Positions 10,707 through 20,463 of a stretch of DNA of 64,000 nucleotides are shown piece after piece (the first letter of the stretch is position 1; each line of letters opens with the position of its first letter). Below the pieces are notes generated by a model. That model was not told the DNA's origin. It saw only the letters and a program-made list of their open reading frames with translations, and did no database searches. Both the position numbers and the translations under genes were made by a program. This DNA is from Septoria linicola. Its lineage: Eukaryota; Ascomycota; Dothideomycetes; Mycosphaerellales; Mycosphaerellaceae. Location: NCBI GenBank assembly GCA_024114885.1, contig CP099421.1, positions 1,674,001 through 1,738,000 on the forward strand. The letters run 5' to 3'.

Positions 10707-12278
10707 ATGGCCGAGCCTCAAGTCGTGCCTGCTCGGCATGGGGTCGCAACCTTTGTCCCGGCTGGCCAAAGCATCAAGATCATCAACACTTCGGGCACAC
10801 AAGTCGTTGATACGTGGGCATTCGCATTGCCACAGCCAGCTCCGAAAAGAGATGTTGATGAGAGCACCAAGGCCAAGGAAGAGGCTGGCAGACAGGAAAC
10901 AGCCAAAGCTGCGGACAAGGTAAAGGGCAAAAGCGGTGACCTGCCTAGCCAAGAGGAAGCCGAACAGGCCACCAAAGAGGCACATGAGCAAGCAGAGCAG
11001 CAAGATGGGCAGAAGAAAGGATGGAGCTCGTACATTCCTTCTGTGCCTACACTCGGGCTGAGCAAGAAGGACGAGAGCTCGGATGCCAGCAAAGGTGGTG
11101 ATTCCAACGAGACGCAACAGCAGAAGAACTCCAAAACATGGTCATCATACTTCAAGCCAGGAAAAGGCTTCTCGTCGTATATCCCAGATGCCGCCACTGA
11201 CACTGTCTCCAAGTTTGTGAATGTCCACTCGCGCGACACCAACAAGTCTTACCTCGAACAATTGACGGACTTCAGTAAGACACCTGTCGGCGCTGCTGGT
11301 ATGAGCGCATTCACAGGCTCTGGTTACAGTGGCTCTCTATACGCGGGATATCAAGCATGGAATGCGAAGAATGCCGCAGATGCTCCTGCTGTGGAATTTA
11401 TGAGCATGTCGCATACCCGCTCAGCGACACTGCATCTGTTGCCCCAACAGCATGATACACTGGTCACGAACTTGCGTGAGCCTATCTTGACTGTTGTAGA
11501 GGACAAATCTCCCGGGGTTCATGACACGCTTATTCCAGCCTGTGATCCGCAGAGATACAAAGCTTTGGGGGTCGATCACTGGGAGGAACATGGCTCTTGC
11601 GCTGAGAACTTAGTGCTAGCACTGAAGGAGCTCAACGAACGTGCCGGGCTCAAGGGAGCGAAAGCAGTCGGAGCAGATGTCACGATCAACAGCGTACCTG
11701 CGCCACTCAATTTGTTTATGAACATCCCTTGGACACATGGTGGGGACATCAGTTTCGAAGGCCCGAAAGGTAAAGCAGGCGACTACATTCGCCTACGGGC
11801 GGAGAGAGACGTGGTCGTGGTCATGAGTGCATGCCCGAACGATGTGAATGGAATCAATGGTGACAAAATCACCGATGCCAACTTTGTTGTAGAGGAGGAA
11901 GGTGCAACTGATGCTATCAAGAGGAGTCAGCCAAAGAAGACACCTGTCCCGAAGATGAAGACAGCAGCACCGAGTGCTGCCCCGCCGGCGAACACGCCTG
12001 CAAAGAGAAAGCCCGCACCCGCGAGCACACCTTCCGCTAAGACGGGCAGCTCACAGGCAACTTCAGCACCTAAAGCTGCGCCGCCAGCGAAGAAGCCACC
12101 TCCCACGAAAGCACCACCAAAGCCATCTCCTGCTTCGGCGGCTAACAAAGCTGCCACTAAGCCAGTCAAGAAACCAGCGCCGCCACCGGTCAAGCCGCAA
12201 GTCAAAAGTGACACGACGGCTGTGCCAGCGGAGAAGAAGAAACCCAGAAAGCTGGTCAGACAGCCAACACAGTCATGA
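10707..12278 (+). CDS. DUF1989 (urea-carboxylase-associated family) protein with long insert and tail
   Basis: A single-exon protein of 523 residues. The N-terminus (VPARHGVATFVPAGQSIKII) and the block from about residue 169 to 400 (VNVHSRDTNKS, SMSHTRSAT, EHGSCAENLV, LNLFMNIPW) form the DUF1989 fold. DUF1989 is a family linked to urea carboxylase and allophanate metabolism in bacteria and widespread in fungi; its biochemical role is poorly defined. The family is usually about 200-280 residues long. Here the core is split after VDTWAFALP by about 125 charged low-complexity residues. That insert contains three SSY motifs (WSSYIPS, WSSYFKP, FSSYIPD). A Pro/Ala/Lys-rich tail of about 115 residues follows the domain. 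I chose ATG 10707 (MAEPQVVPAR); the codon at 10695 is GTG. No intron is needed. Confidence 0.8.
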   Translation: MAEPQVVPARHGVATFVPAGQSIKIINTSGTQVVDTWAFALPQPAPKRDVDESTKAKEEAGRQETAKAADKVKGKSGDLPSQEEAEQATKEAHEQAEQQDGQKKGWSSYIPSVPTLGLSKKDESSDASKGGDSNETQQQKNSKTWSSYFKPGKGFSSYIPDAATDTVSKFVNVHSRDTNKSYLEQLTDFSKTPVGAAGMSAFTGSGYSGSLYAGYQAWNAKNAADAPAVEFMSMSHTRSATLHLLPQQHDTLVTNLREPILTVVEDKSPGVHDTLIPACDPQRYKALGVDHWEEHGSCAENLVLALKELNERAGLKGAKAVGADVTINSVPAPLNLFMNIPWTHGGDISFEGPKGKAGDYIRLRAERDVVVVMSACPNDVNGINGDKITDANFVVEEEGATDAIKRSQPKKTPVPKMKTAAPSAAPPANTPAKRKPAPASTPSAKTGSSQATSAPKAAPPAKKPPPTKAPPKPSPASAANKAATKPVKKPAPPPVKPQVKSDTTAVPAEKKKPRKLVRQPTQS

Positions 12279-12550
12279 ACGACATGTCTTCAGATGCACG
12301 CACCCAGATTCATCTATGTACATTACTACCTAAGCGAGAGCAATGTACAGTCGTTCCGCAGCAGACAAGCAGTGGCCTCGTGCCGAAGTGGAGACATGTT
12401 TGATCGCCCAGCGCTTCGAGTGATCAAGATCTTCCTGGATACAGTTTCGTATAGATTGCTCACAATTCAGGTCACAAAGGCGCGTTGATATAAATGACAC
12501 TTTCTTGTTTGTCGACAAACCTCGTGTTCACTTCTCGTGCAGATTTGGTC

Positions 12551-13651
12551 ATGATATACTCGTTAGCGCTGATCATCCTTGCGAGCGGGCCGGCAACATA
12601 AGGTGTTTGACCTACAAAGGTATTGGCTGGTCTTCACTGTTGCTCGATGAAGGAGCAGCCGTCTCGTATAGCAATGCTGATGGGACGCCGCAAGCACTCG
12701 AAACCATCCTCAAGGACAGCGGAGTCAACACCGTGCGGCAAAGAATATGGAATGATCCGTCTGATGGCAATTACGATCTCGATTACAATCTAAAACTCGC
12801 GCAGCGCGCAGAGAAGGCTGGTCTGGAAGTCTATCTGGACTTCCACTTGAGCGATACTTGGGCAGGTAAGAAGTCGTGTACTGAGGAACTTGCATCTGAG
12901 GACTGACTATGCCGTAGACCCATCTCACCAAACCACGCCATCAGCATGGGCAGATTATAGCATCGATGACCTCTCGTGGGCAGGATACAACTATACTCTC
13001 GCAACCATGAATGCCTTTGAGGATGCAGGCATACCTCTCAGCCTCGTCTCGATGGGCAACGAGATCAGAGCCGGTATGCTGTGGCCTCTGGGCTCGACAG
13101 ACTCCCCTGTCAACCTTGCCCGTCTCCTCCATTCTGCCTCTGCAGGAATCAAGGACTCGAACATCGCTCAACCAAAGATCATGATCCATCTGGACAACGG
13201 TTGGGACCAGGACACACAAGAGTGGCGGTATGATCTCGTTCTCTCTCAAGGCACACTTACGTTAGACGATTTCGATGTGCAGGGCGTGTCGTTCTATCCA
13301 TTTTCAAATCAAGCTGCGACAGTAGCTTCGCTACAGTCCAGTCTTGCGCATCTGAAGGGCAAATATGGTAGAGAGGTCATGGTAGTGGAAACGAACTGGC
13401 CACAGAGATGTTCCAGTCCTGCTTACGAGTTTCCGAGCGATGTGGACGATGTTCCATTCTCGGCTGCGGGACAGACTACGTGGTTGAAGGACGTTGCCGG
13501 TGCAGTCGAAGCAGCAGGTGGTAATGATCTATTCTATTGGGAGCCTGCTTGGCTGGATAATGCTGGCTCAGGAAGTAGTTGCGAGAACAATCTGCTTTTT
13601 GACGCTACTGGCAAGGCGCTCAGCAGTCTGGCCGTGTTCCAAGATCTGTGA
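12551..13651 (+). CDS. GH53 arabinogalactan endo-1,4-beta-galactanase, apparent frameshift after signal peptide
   Basis: The GH53 domain begins at LTYKGIGWSS (about 12610) and runs to 13651, with a 52-nt intron at 12866-12917 (GTAAGA donor, ACTGACT branch, CGTAG acceptor). The enzyme would cleave beta-1,4-galactan of plant pectin outside the cell. Both catalytic glutamates are visible: the acid/base in SMGNEIRAG and the nucleophile in MVVETNWP. The HLSDTWADP motif is rebuilt exactly by the splice. A clean signal peptide (MIYSLALIILASGPAT) starts at ATG 12551 but lies one frame away from the mature domain. A single missing base near 12595-12600 would join them. The long frame from 12505 that does reach the domain has no signal peptide, so the lesion is more likely than an alternative start. 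Mature-domain length is normal for the family. Confidence 0.8.
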
Positions 13652-13819
13652 GCTAGAACCACTATCTCACTGGCACGTTTCATACGACACTGGACTGTTC
13701 TGATTTGTACGGGTGAGCATATGTCGACAATATGCAGACTGGCAGAGCCACAATCTGTAGCAAAGGCATGAGATAGCGTCAATTGCAGCTACAATAGCTG
13801 CGTCGAATTGGGATGCTTC

Positions 13820-14950
13820 TCACCCCGACTCTATTGCCTTGTTTGCTTCTTCATTCACTTCCTTCAGGCTCTGAGCACTCTTTCGTACCTTCTCAGTCTC
13901 CTCGTCACTCAGTGGTAGAGGTATGCTCTGTATCAACCCACTTCTGCCCAGTACAGCCGGCATACTCAAGCATACACCGAGATCCTCTTGCCAGTGCGAC
14001 ACAGGCCTGATGACTCTCTGATCGAAGAGGATGGCCTTACAGATGCTGGATGCAACAGCTCCAATTCCGTAATTAGTGGTTCCTTTAGCGTCAATAATGG
14101 CGCCAGCTTTGTCCCTAGTTTGATCCGCAACTTGTTGTCGGTCGATATCCTTTTCGATTCGATCCAACGCCACGCCACCTACAGAGACTGCCGACCAAGC
14201 AACGACCTGGGACTCTCCATGCTCGCCAAGCACGAACGCTTCCACGTTACTCTGCGATACGCCAATCTGTTCTGCAAGCTTTCCCTTCAATCGAGCTGAG
14301 TCAAGGAAAGTGCCCGATCCGAAAACTTGTCCTTTGGGCAGATCGATGAATTTCTGAGCAAAGTATGTCATGACATCGACAGGATTCGCCACAACAAGAA
14401 CAACAGCCTCCTTCCTGACTTGCCCAAGGCTCTCCGCTACAGATTTGAGAATTTTCGCATTCTTGCCAACCAGATCTGTTCTGCTTTCGCCTTTCTTTTG
14501 AGCGGCTCCTGCAGTAATGATGATGATGTCAGCTTGCCCAGCTTCCTTCGGATCTTCGGCGACATGGACACGCGTGCTCGTGGTATCACTCTGCAAGATT
14601 GCATCGCGCAAGTCTTCAGCTTGGGCTTTGACAACATCTGTCTGAGGATCGCTCAATATGATCTGGCCGGCGATTGGATTCAGGATGAGCGAGAACGCTA
14701 TCGATGAACCGACTGTTCCAGCGGCACCAACAATGGCGATCTTGGTAGGCGATGTAGAAGTCATTGTGGACGAGTGACGGATCAGAAAAGATCTCTGCTG
14801 CACTGAAGTCTTTCTGTATCCAGGAGTAGCAATGCTGGGATGTTCAAGGTTGGAAAATGTTGCTATGCAACGCTTGTAAGCTAGATTTGAATATGATGCG
14901 GAGCCTGTGGAAGTGGCAAGCGCCTTTCGAACGAGAGTACGACGAAACAT
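13820..14950 (-). CDS. L-lactate dehydrogenase (NAD-dependent), possible mitochondrial presequence
   Basis: Predicted 376 residues from ATG 14950. The Rossmann motif (IAIVGAAGTVGSS), QKKGESR with Gln at the substrate-specificity position, FLDSARLKG and the catalytic-histidine motif LGEHGES mark the LDH/MDH family. Gln rather than Arg points to pyruvate/lactate rather than malate. The frame is open upstream to 15052. An ATG at 14764 (MTSTSPTKIAI) would give a 314-residue cytosolic enzyme of usual LDH length. The start at 14950 adds about 62 residues beginning MFRRTLVRKALATS, which is basic, Ser/Thr-rich and free of acidic residues like a mitochondrial targeting sequence. Two isoforms from two starts are possible. 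Single exon. Confidence 0.85.
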   Translation of the reverse strand: MFRRTLVRKALATSTGSASYSNLAYKRCIATFSNLEHPSIATPGYRKTSVQQRSFLIRHSSTMTSTSPTKIAIVGAAGTVGSSIAFSLILNPIAGQIILSDPQTDVVKAQAEDLRDAILQSDTTSTRVHVAEDPKEAGQADIIIITAGAAQKKGESRTDLVGKNAKILKSVAESLGQVRKEAVVLVVANPVDVMTYFAQKFIDLPKGQVFGSGTFLDSARLKGKLAEQIGVSQSNVEAFVLGEHGESQVVAWSAVSVGGVALDRIEKDIDRQQVADQTRDKAGAIIDAKGTTNYGIGAVASSICKAILFDQRVIRPVSHWQEDLGVCLSMPAVLGRSGLIQSIPLPLSDEETEKVRKSAQSLKEVNEEANKAIESG

Positions 14951-15052
14951 GTGATTTTGGTGACTTGTGGTCAGGAAAATAGCAATCGTACTCCTACTCA
15001 TTTCACTCCGTGCAACAGTATTGCGTATCGATGATGATTGCTGAGACGTCAT

Positions 15053-15969
15053 TGGTTTTGGCCGAACGCGAAAGTGTCACGATAGCACGTGCTCATGCTT
15101 TCGAGCCTTCCAAGGTCTCGAGCAAATGCCACAAAGAGTCTGAGCCAGCTTCTCAATGAAGGGGCGTTCTCGTGAATGGTATGCTTGATCTAGCACAGCG
15201 GCGAATCTTCGTGATATCGCATGTTTCGCGTCTAAAGCACAGCTCTGCTCGTGGTCGGAGAAGCGTCCAGATGCGATGTAGGCGTGCTTATGTAGCTGAC
15301 ATCCCGGAACAGAATGGGCGCCTGAGCACAAAATGCTGTCCGTCAGCTAATAGAGTCTAGCAGACTGCGAGTCCACACTGGTCCCTCAGCATACAATTCA
15401 TGATGAGCGGCCAAGCACACTCTTGTTGGGCCAAAGTCACGAGCTAGGCCTATGGGATCTAGGACTGTGACAGCATTAGCTTCGGCCACCCGTATATGCT
15501 GAGTCAATCTCTTGAGTGCGATTAGTGAGCCGTCCACCACCATCCAAGCCAAGTCCTGCCTGATCATTGCATTGTGACCAATGGCACAGGCGGGCCATTT
15601 GAAGCAATCGCTCTCAGCACTCAAGAGCGAGCAGACGGACCGGCAGCGAGCGGATACATGGCCTCGCTCGCAGCAGAGAAGAGATGGTCGATGTCGTGAT
15701 ACACTCGCGCTGGCGAACTTGTGGACGGGCTGAGCTTGGTGCATTAAATCCTACCAACGCCCCGCCCGTTCTGGGAGCTTCTCGAAGGATTCAGGATCAT
15801 GCGTGTGTGCATTCGCGATGCTGAACTAGCTCGAAGAGCATTTCGATGATGTAGGTAGACGAGTTCTGCTCACATCGAGTCAGGCATCCAGTGCTTGGCA
15901 GCCAAGACAACCGTGACTGGTCGCCGCAGAAAGTGACCCGAGATCAGGATTTGTGTACTGATCCGTGCA
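15053..15969. other. Divergent intergenic region
   Basis: It lies between the minus-strand LDH and plus-strand CutC genes and so should hold both promoters. Open frames here (the longest at 15343-15744, minus) have no recognisable features. Confidence 0.45.
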
Positions 15970-16649
15970 ATGGCATTGCTCGAGCTTGCATGCTTCAACC
16001 CGAAAGTGCTGTAATTGCAGCAGCTGCAGGTGCTGACCGAATCGAGCTTTGTGACGATCAGGCGGCCGGCGGCATATCGCCTCCAGTGGAATGGCTGTGT
16101 TGGGTGAGAGCTGAAGTGAGCATACCGATCTTTGTCATGGTCCGGCCCCGAGCTGGAGACTTTCACTATTCCGAAGCAGAATATGAACAAATGATGGCGC
16201 AGATTGACGCGTATCGCCCGCACGTAGATGGCTTTGTGTTCGGTCTGCTGGACGGCGACCGAAAGGTGGACATCCAACGCACTTCTGCACTGGTCCGCTG
16301 GGCGTCGCCTCTGCCATGCACGTTCCATCGTGCCTTTGACGAAACTGCAGATCCGATGCAGGCCTTGGAGGATGTTGCAGCTTCAGGCTGCCACGCTATC
16401 TTGAGCTCGGGAGGAGCGGTTCATGCTGCTGCCGGATCCGATATGCTCAGTCGCCTTGTTGACGAGGCGAGGGGGCGGATCGTAATGATAGCAGGTGGCG
16501 GGGTCAGAGTCAACAATGTTGGGCACATACGCACGACCGGAGTCGCCGTCTGCCACTCTTCCGCACTTGCTGCAGGGTGCACACTGCCTGAAGCGAACGA
16601 GATTCGACAGATGAAAGTCATCATCTCTGGTTTGACGCGTCAGACGTGA
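15970..16649 (+). CDS. CutC copper-homeostasis family protein with apparent 1-nt deletion
   Basis: The body (IAAAAGADRIELCDDQAAGG, IFVMVRPRAGDF, FVFGLLDGD, FHRAFDETADP, ILSSGGAVHA, IAGGGVRVNN) is a TIM-barrel CutC protein. This family was named for copper tolerance, but its reaction is unsettled. The expected first beta strand, MALLELACFNP, starts at ATG 15970 in a different frame. The frames would join into FNPESAV if the CCC run at 15999-16001 had one more C. The frame is also open upstream to 15891 without homology. An in-frame ATG at 15990 exists but would delete the first strand of the barrel. This is therefore either a recent frameshift or a homopolymer error. Length after repair is about 226 residues, normal for the family. 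No intron is seen. Confidence 0.8.
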
Positions 16650-17037
16650 CAGAGCATTCCGTCTGGTCTATGTCATGCCTGTGGAGACAGATGCTACGTT
16701 ACCTTCGCCGCTGATGGAATGCTGCCGCCAAGTGCGCAGGTCATCGCGACTCAAGTCCCCCAGATCTCAAGGTCGAGGTCGATGGCGATAAAGTAAAAGA
16801 ACAGATAGCTATCGACTGCAACACACGTCTATCAGTAGAAGAAGATGAAATTTGAAAGAACCGAAGACGAGGGAGAGGTCAAGCACATTTGCTCGTGTAG
16901 GAATTCAGCTTGTCAGCAAGTCACCTGCTCGGATACTCGTTGTGCCGATTCTATGCACCGGAGGACATATCGATGTTCTGTGGCCCAATATGGTATCATC
17001 ATACTCTAATTTAACGTCCAAAGATATCATACACAGT
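16650..17037. other. Convergent 3' flank of CutC and thiolase genes
   Basis: About 390 bases between two converging genes; no gene or hairpin terminator seen. Confidence 0.4.
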
Positions 17038-18303
17038 CTATTCTGCAACCCATACGGCAGCCATTCCCATACCAGTTCCAACACACATCGAAGTCAATCC
17101 GACCTGCTTGTTCGTCCTCTTCAACTCGTACAGTAGAGTGCTGACCTGCCTAGCACCGGTGCAGCCGAGGGGGTGACCGAATGCGATTGCACCACCCTTG
17201 GGGTTGATCTTCTCTTGCGGCAACCCAAGCTCGTTGGCGCACCACAGGCACTGCGAAGCAAAAGCCTCATTGATTTCGTAGATGTCCACATCGTCCTTGG
17301 TGATGCCAGCCTTCTGCAACGCCTCGGGGATAGCCTTCCATGGGCCAATACCCATGAGAAGTGGTGGCACACCAACAATAGACGCTGCCACGTACTTGCC
17401 CATGATCTTCTGGCCAAGACGCTCAGCGGTGCTACGCTTCATCAAAAGTACAGCGGCAGCGCCGTCGGAAATCTGCGAGGCGTTTCCTGCGTGGATGGAG
17501 CCGTCCTTTGAAAAGGCGGCCTTGATCTTGCCCAGGGACTCGACAGTAACCTGACGCACGCCGTCGTCGGCAGCCACTGTGATCTCCTTTTCCTCATCGG
17601 TCTTTGGGTCTGTCCACTTCACCTGGAGTGGGTGAATCTCCTCCTTGAACAGACCGGCCTTGTTTGCCTCGCCAGCCTTGTGGTAGCTGTCTGCTGCGAA
17701 TTGATCCTGCGAAGCTCGCGTAATTCCCTTGTCCTTGGCCATGTTCTCGCTCAACAGACCCATAGGGACTTTGCATTCAGCAGCCTTCTTGTGGCCTTCG
17801 AGAAGCTCACTAAATTCCGTGACGGCTGATGGACCATACTGTGTGCTCATGCTCTCAACACCAGCTCCGACACCAACCTCAATCATGCCGGCCTTGATGG
17901 CGTTGGCGATTTCGACGCATGCTTGCAATCCAGAGCTGCATTGTCTGTTCAAGCTCTTTACTGCTGTAGAGTCTGGAAAGCCTGCCGCAAGAGCGGCAGC
18001 TCGGAACTCTGTAGCACCACCTCCTGGTGCAAGAACGCAGCCTACTGAGATGTCCTCCACAAGAGCTGGATCGATGCCCGAGCGCTCGATCAAGCCCTGG
18101 AAAGCGCCGTGCAATAGATCAGCTCCAGCAGTATCTTTGAAACCTCCTCGGCCTCCCTTGGTGATTGCGGTTCGGAGGGCTGCGGTGACCACAATGTCGT
18201 CAGGATGCTTCTCAAGCAGTCCTGTTCTTCCTGTGGCTTGCATGTGACCAACAACTTGCTGCACTCGGCCTTGCGCCGCGGCGGTAGTGGATTGATTTGC
18301 CAT
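17038..18303 (-). CDS. Peroxisomal 3-ketoacyl-CoA thiolase
   Basis: A 421-residue single-exon protein covering the whole thiolase fold. It performs the last step of fatty-acid beta-oxidation, cleaving 3-ketoacyl-CoA with CoA. The nucleophilic cysteine is in LNRQCSSG (about residue 122). The histidine is in FGHPLGCTG and the second cysteine in MCVGTGMG. An N-terminal RVQQVVGHM at residues 13-21 fits the PTS2 peroxisomal signal (R-x6-H/Q-L-like), so import through Pex7 is expected. The family resembles yeast POT1/FOX3. Two CCTCGG boxes of the FarA/FarB type lie about 90-125 bases upstream, in line with fatty-acid induction. Confidence 0.93.
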   Translation of the reverse strand: MANQSTTAAAQGRVQQVVGHMQATGRTGLLEKHPDDIVVTAALRTAITKGGRGGFKDTAGADLLHGAFQGLIERSGIDPALVEDISVGCVLAPGGGATEFRAAALAAGFPDSTAVKSLNRQCSSGLQACVEIANAIKAGMIEVGVGAGVESMSTQYGPSAVTEFSELLEGHKKAAECKVPMGLLSENMAKDKGITRASQDQFAADSYHKAGEANKAGLFKEEIHPLQVKWTDPKTDEEKEITVAADDGVRQVTVESLGKIKAAFSKDGSIHAGNASQISDGAAAVLLMKRSTAERLGQKIMGKYVAASIVGVPPLLMGIGPWKAIPEALQKAGITKDDVDIYEINEAFASQCLWCANELGLPQEKINPKGGAIAFGHPLGCTGARQVSTLLYELKRTNKQVGLTSMCVGTGMGMAAVWVAE

Positions 18304-18390
18304 GATGTGTTAATTCTCCAGAGGATTATTGAAAGAGTAGTGATAGGAAAGGAAAGAGGAAGGCAGGCTACCTATGTGACCTTCTGTCTT

Positions 18391-18427
18391 CCTCGGACTG
18401 ACTGTGAATGTCTTTCACATGCCGAGG
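18391..18427. promoter_or_regulatory. Inverted pair of CCTCGG fatty-acid response elements
   Basis: CCTCGG at 18391-18396 and its reverse complement CCGAGG at 18422-18427 flank a 25-base spacer, 88-124 bases upstream of the thiolase ATG. In Aspergillus and Fusarium the FarA/FarB (Ctf1) zinc-cluster regulators use CCTCGG to induce peroxisomal beta-oxidation genes. Binding here is inferred from position and target gene. A single hexamer is expected by chance every ~2 kb, so the close inverted pair in this promoter carries the weight. Confidence 0.55.
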
Positions 18428-20463
18428 CATCCTTGCACGTACCTCATGAGATGATGCGTCATTCGTTGTCAGCATTCTCTCTGCTACCTTACCTCTCGTG
18501 AGCGTGGACTATATTCAATTCTCTCTAAACACACATGTAGTCTTTGCGGGACCATGATTGTTAGCTAAGACAAGAATATCTACAAGAACTTCGCACGCCC
18601 AGACATGCAGCTGGCCATTGCTAGCGTGCTTGCAGCATATTGCATCCGGTGTCGGCTTGCAAATTGCATGCTCGCGTTCTCATCAATGCTTGACGCGGAC
18701 AGAAGAGTTGTAGAAATAGCGACCACAGTCTGCTCAACAATCAGATTGCCCCTGAGACACAATCATGCGCAATAGTTGTGCTGTACAGGCCTAACTTAGC
18801 AGTGTGCTCTCATCTGTTCTTCCCCTCCATATTCTATCGCAGAGCTGACCTTGGCGCAATTTCCGGAACCTGCCGCTGTTCTTCTGCTACTGCTGCCGTC
18901 AGTCGTCCTTCTCATCACTCTACTAGATCTTTGCGGATTCTGCATCTGGCAAGCCTCGAATCCTCCTCCTCACAGCCATCTGATCATGTGTGCTGTATGT
19001 GGTCGTCAGGCCACGAGGCTTGGCCGATGGAAGCAGCCACATCTCAGTGCTCCTCCTGCTGATAGCTTGTCGGGACCGAGGCGTACATGCTGTACATCCA
19101 CGGCGCGACCATTGCTCTTTTTGTCGAGAAAGAGAGGTTGGTATCCTGACAATTGACCTCAGGCATATAAAAGACTTCTCCATTGGTATCCTCGCTGGTC
19201 GGTGCAGCTCGGGACAATTCCAACCACGATCTGCAGTACGAATGCTACCTCGTTGAATAATCGTACCTAGCAGAATGCAGCGTTGCACGTCGTGCGGATA
19301 CCGCATCAGTACGGATTACTACACACGGGCAAAGATAGGCTAAGCCCTACTTAGGCACCTCTAGCTCAGAGCATCTTCAAAGCTCCACTACTTGAAGCGC
19401 GAAGGAATCAGGCTTGCAAGGGCTTTCCTGTCATCACAACCAGTGCAGGGTTCGTGAGAAATCCTGCGCGGCCAACTACGCACACGGTACTGCAGACCTG
19501 CCGCCAAAAGATCACAGTGCTTGCTCCTCTGTCCGGGCCCACCAGCATGCCGCCAAAACCCTCCTCGCACTGGCTGGTTTCCTTGATGTGCAGCTGCTAG
19601 GGAAGGAATGCTTCATGTTGCAAGCGATGAAGCGCATCCTATCAGGCGTGCAGCAAGCGCCGCACACGAGCAGCAAGCACGCGCCATCTGCTCCATCTCA
19701 TTCGCATTCCGAGCGGCGAATAATGAAGACGACATGATGCAGCAACTCAGACAACCCTACTGTGCCTGCTCTTGCGGCGCTCCAACTAACAGAAATTCGT
19801 ACAGACCATGTCATCGGACAAGAGGTCAAGGCTTTAGACGAATATGCAGTACTGATGTAGTCCTGCCTTGACGCCTCGCGCGCCGCAATAAGCGAAGCGA
19901 ATCCTATCATCCAGAAAGTGCGAGCGAGAGCCTGTTCATCCATCAGGATTCGAGCGCTACGTGCAAGCCACCAAACCTTGGAAAAGACGCTGCGTACCCT
20001 GTCAGCCTCGCAGCCCGCAACTCTCATGTGCTTTGACCGCATCTCGCAAACAATGCAAGCCCGGATGAAGCTTGTCTCAGCTAATGGTGGTAGTGGACCG
20101 ACGGCATATAGGTCAGCTCATGTCCACTTTTGTCGCAACACGAGACGGCGTTCTGACCGTTTTCTTGTTGTACCACCACAAACACGTTTAGAGTTTCGCG
20201 CAAGCATTCGCTCCCACGTGGCCACCAGCCAAGAGTCTACACTGATCGCGCGATCCTTTTAGAACGCCTACGTACTCTTGGAAGTAGTAGTGCATGTCGC
20301 CGCAATCAACTGCCGGCTAGTGGCAAACGAATTGCGAAGCCAGGTCCATAAGGAGTCGAGTCTCCCATGCACTGCAGGCCGGGCTTCTGCTCGTTTCTAC
20401 TGTTCAGCTGGACCGACAACGCAGAAGCTCCCGGCGACACCGTGACCAAGACGCAGGAGAAAG
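18428..20463. other. Gene-poor stretch with a possible gene relic
   Basis: No intact gene is recognised. Between about 19610 and 20100 one frame reads as protein-like sequence (VPALAALQLTEIRTDHVIGQ, then SCLDASRAAISEANPIIQKV). It is cut by a TAG at 19858-19860 and would need a frame change near 19745 to join upstream SISFAFRAANNEDDMMQQ. This could be a decayed coding region of unknown family. Nothing is seen in 18428-19400 beyond thiolase promoter sequence. Confidence 0.3.
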
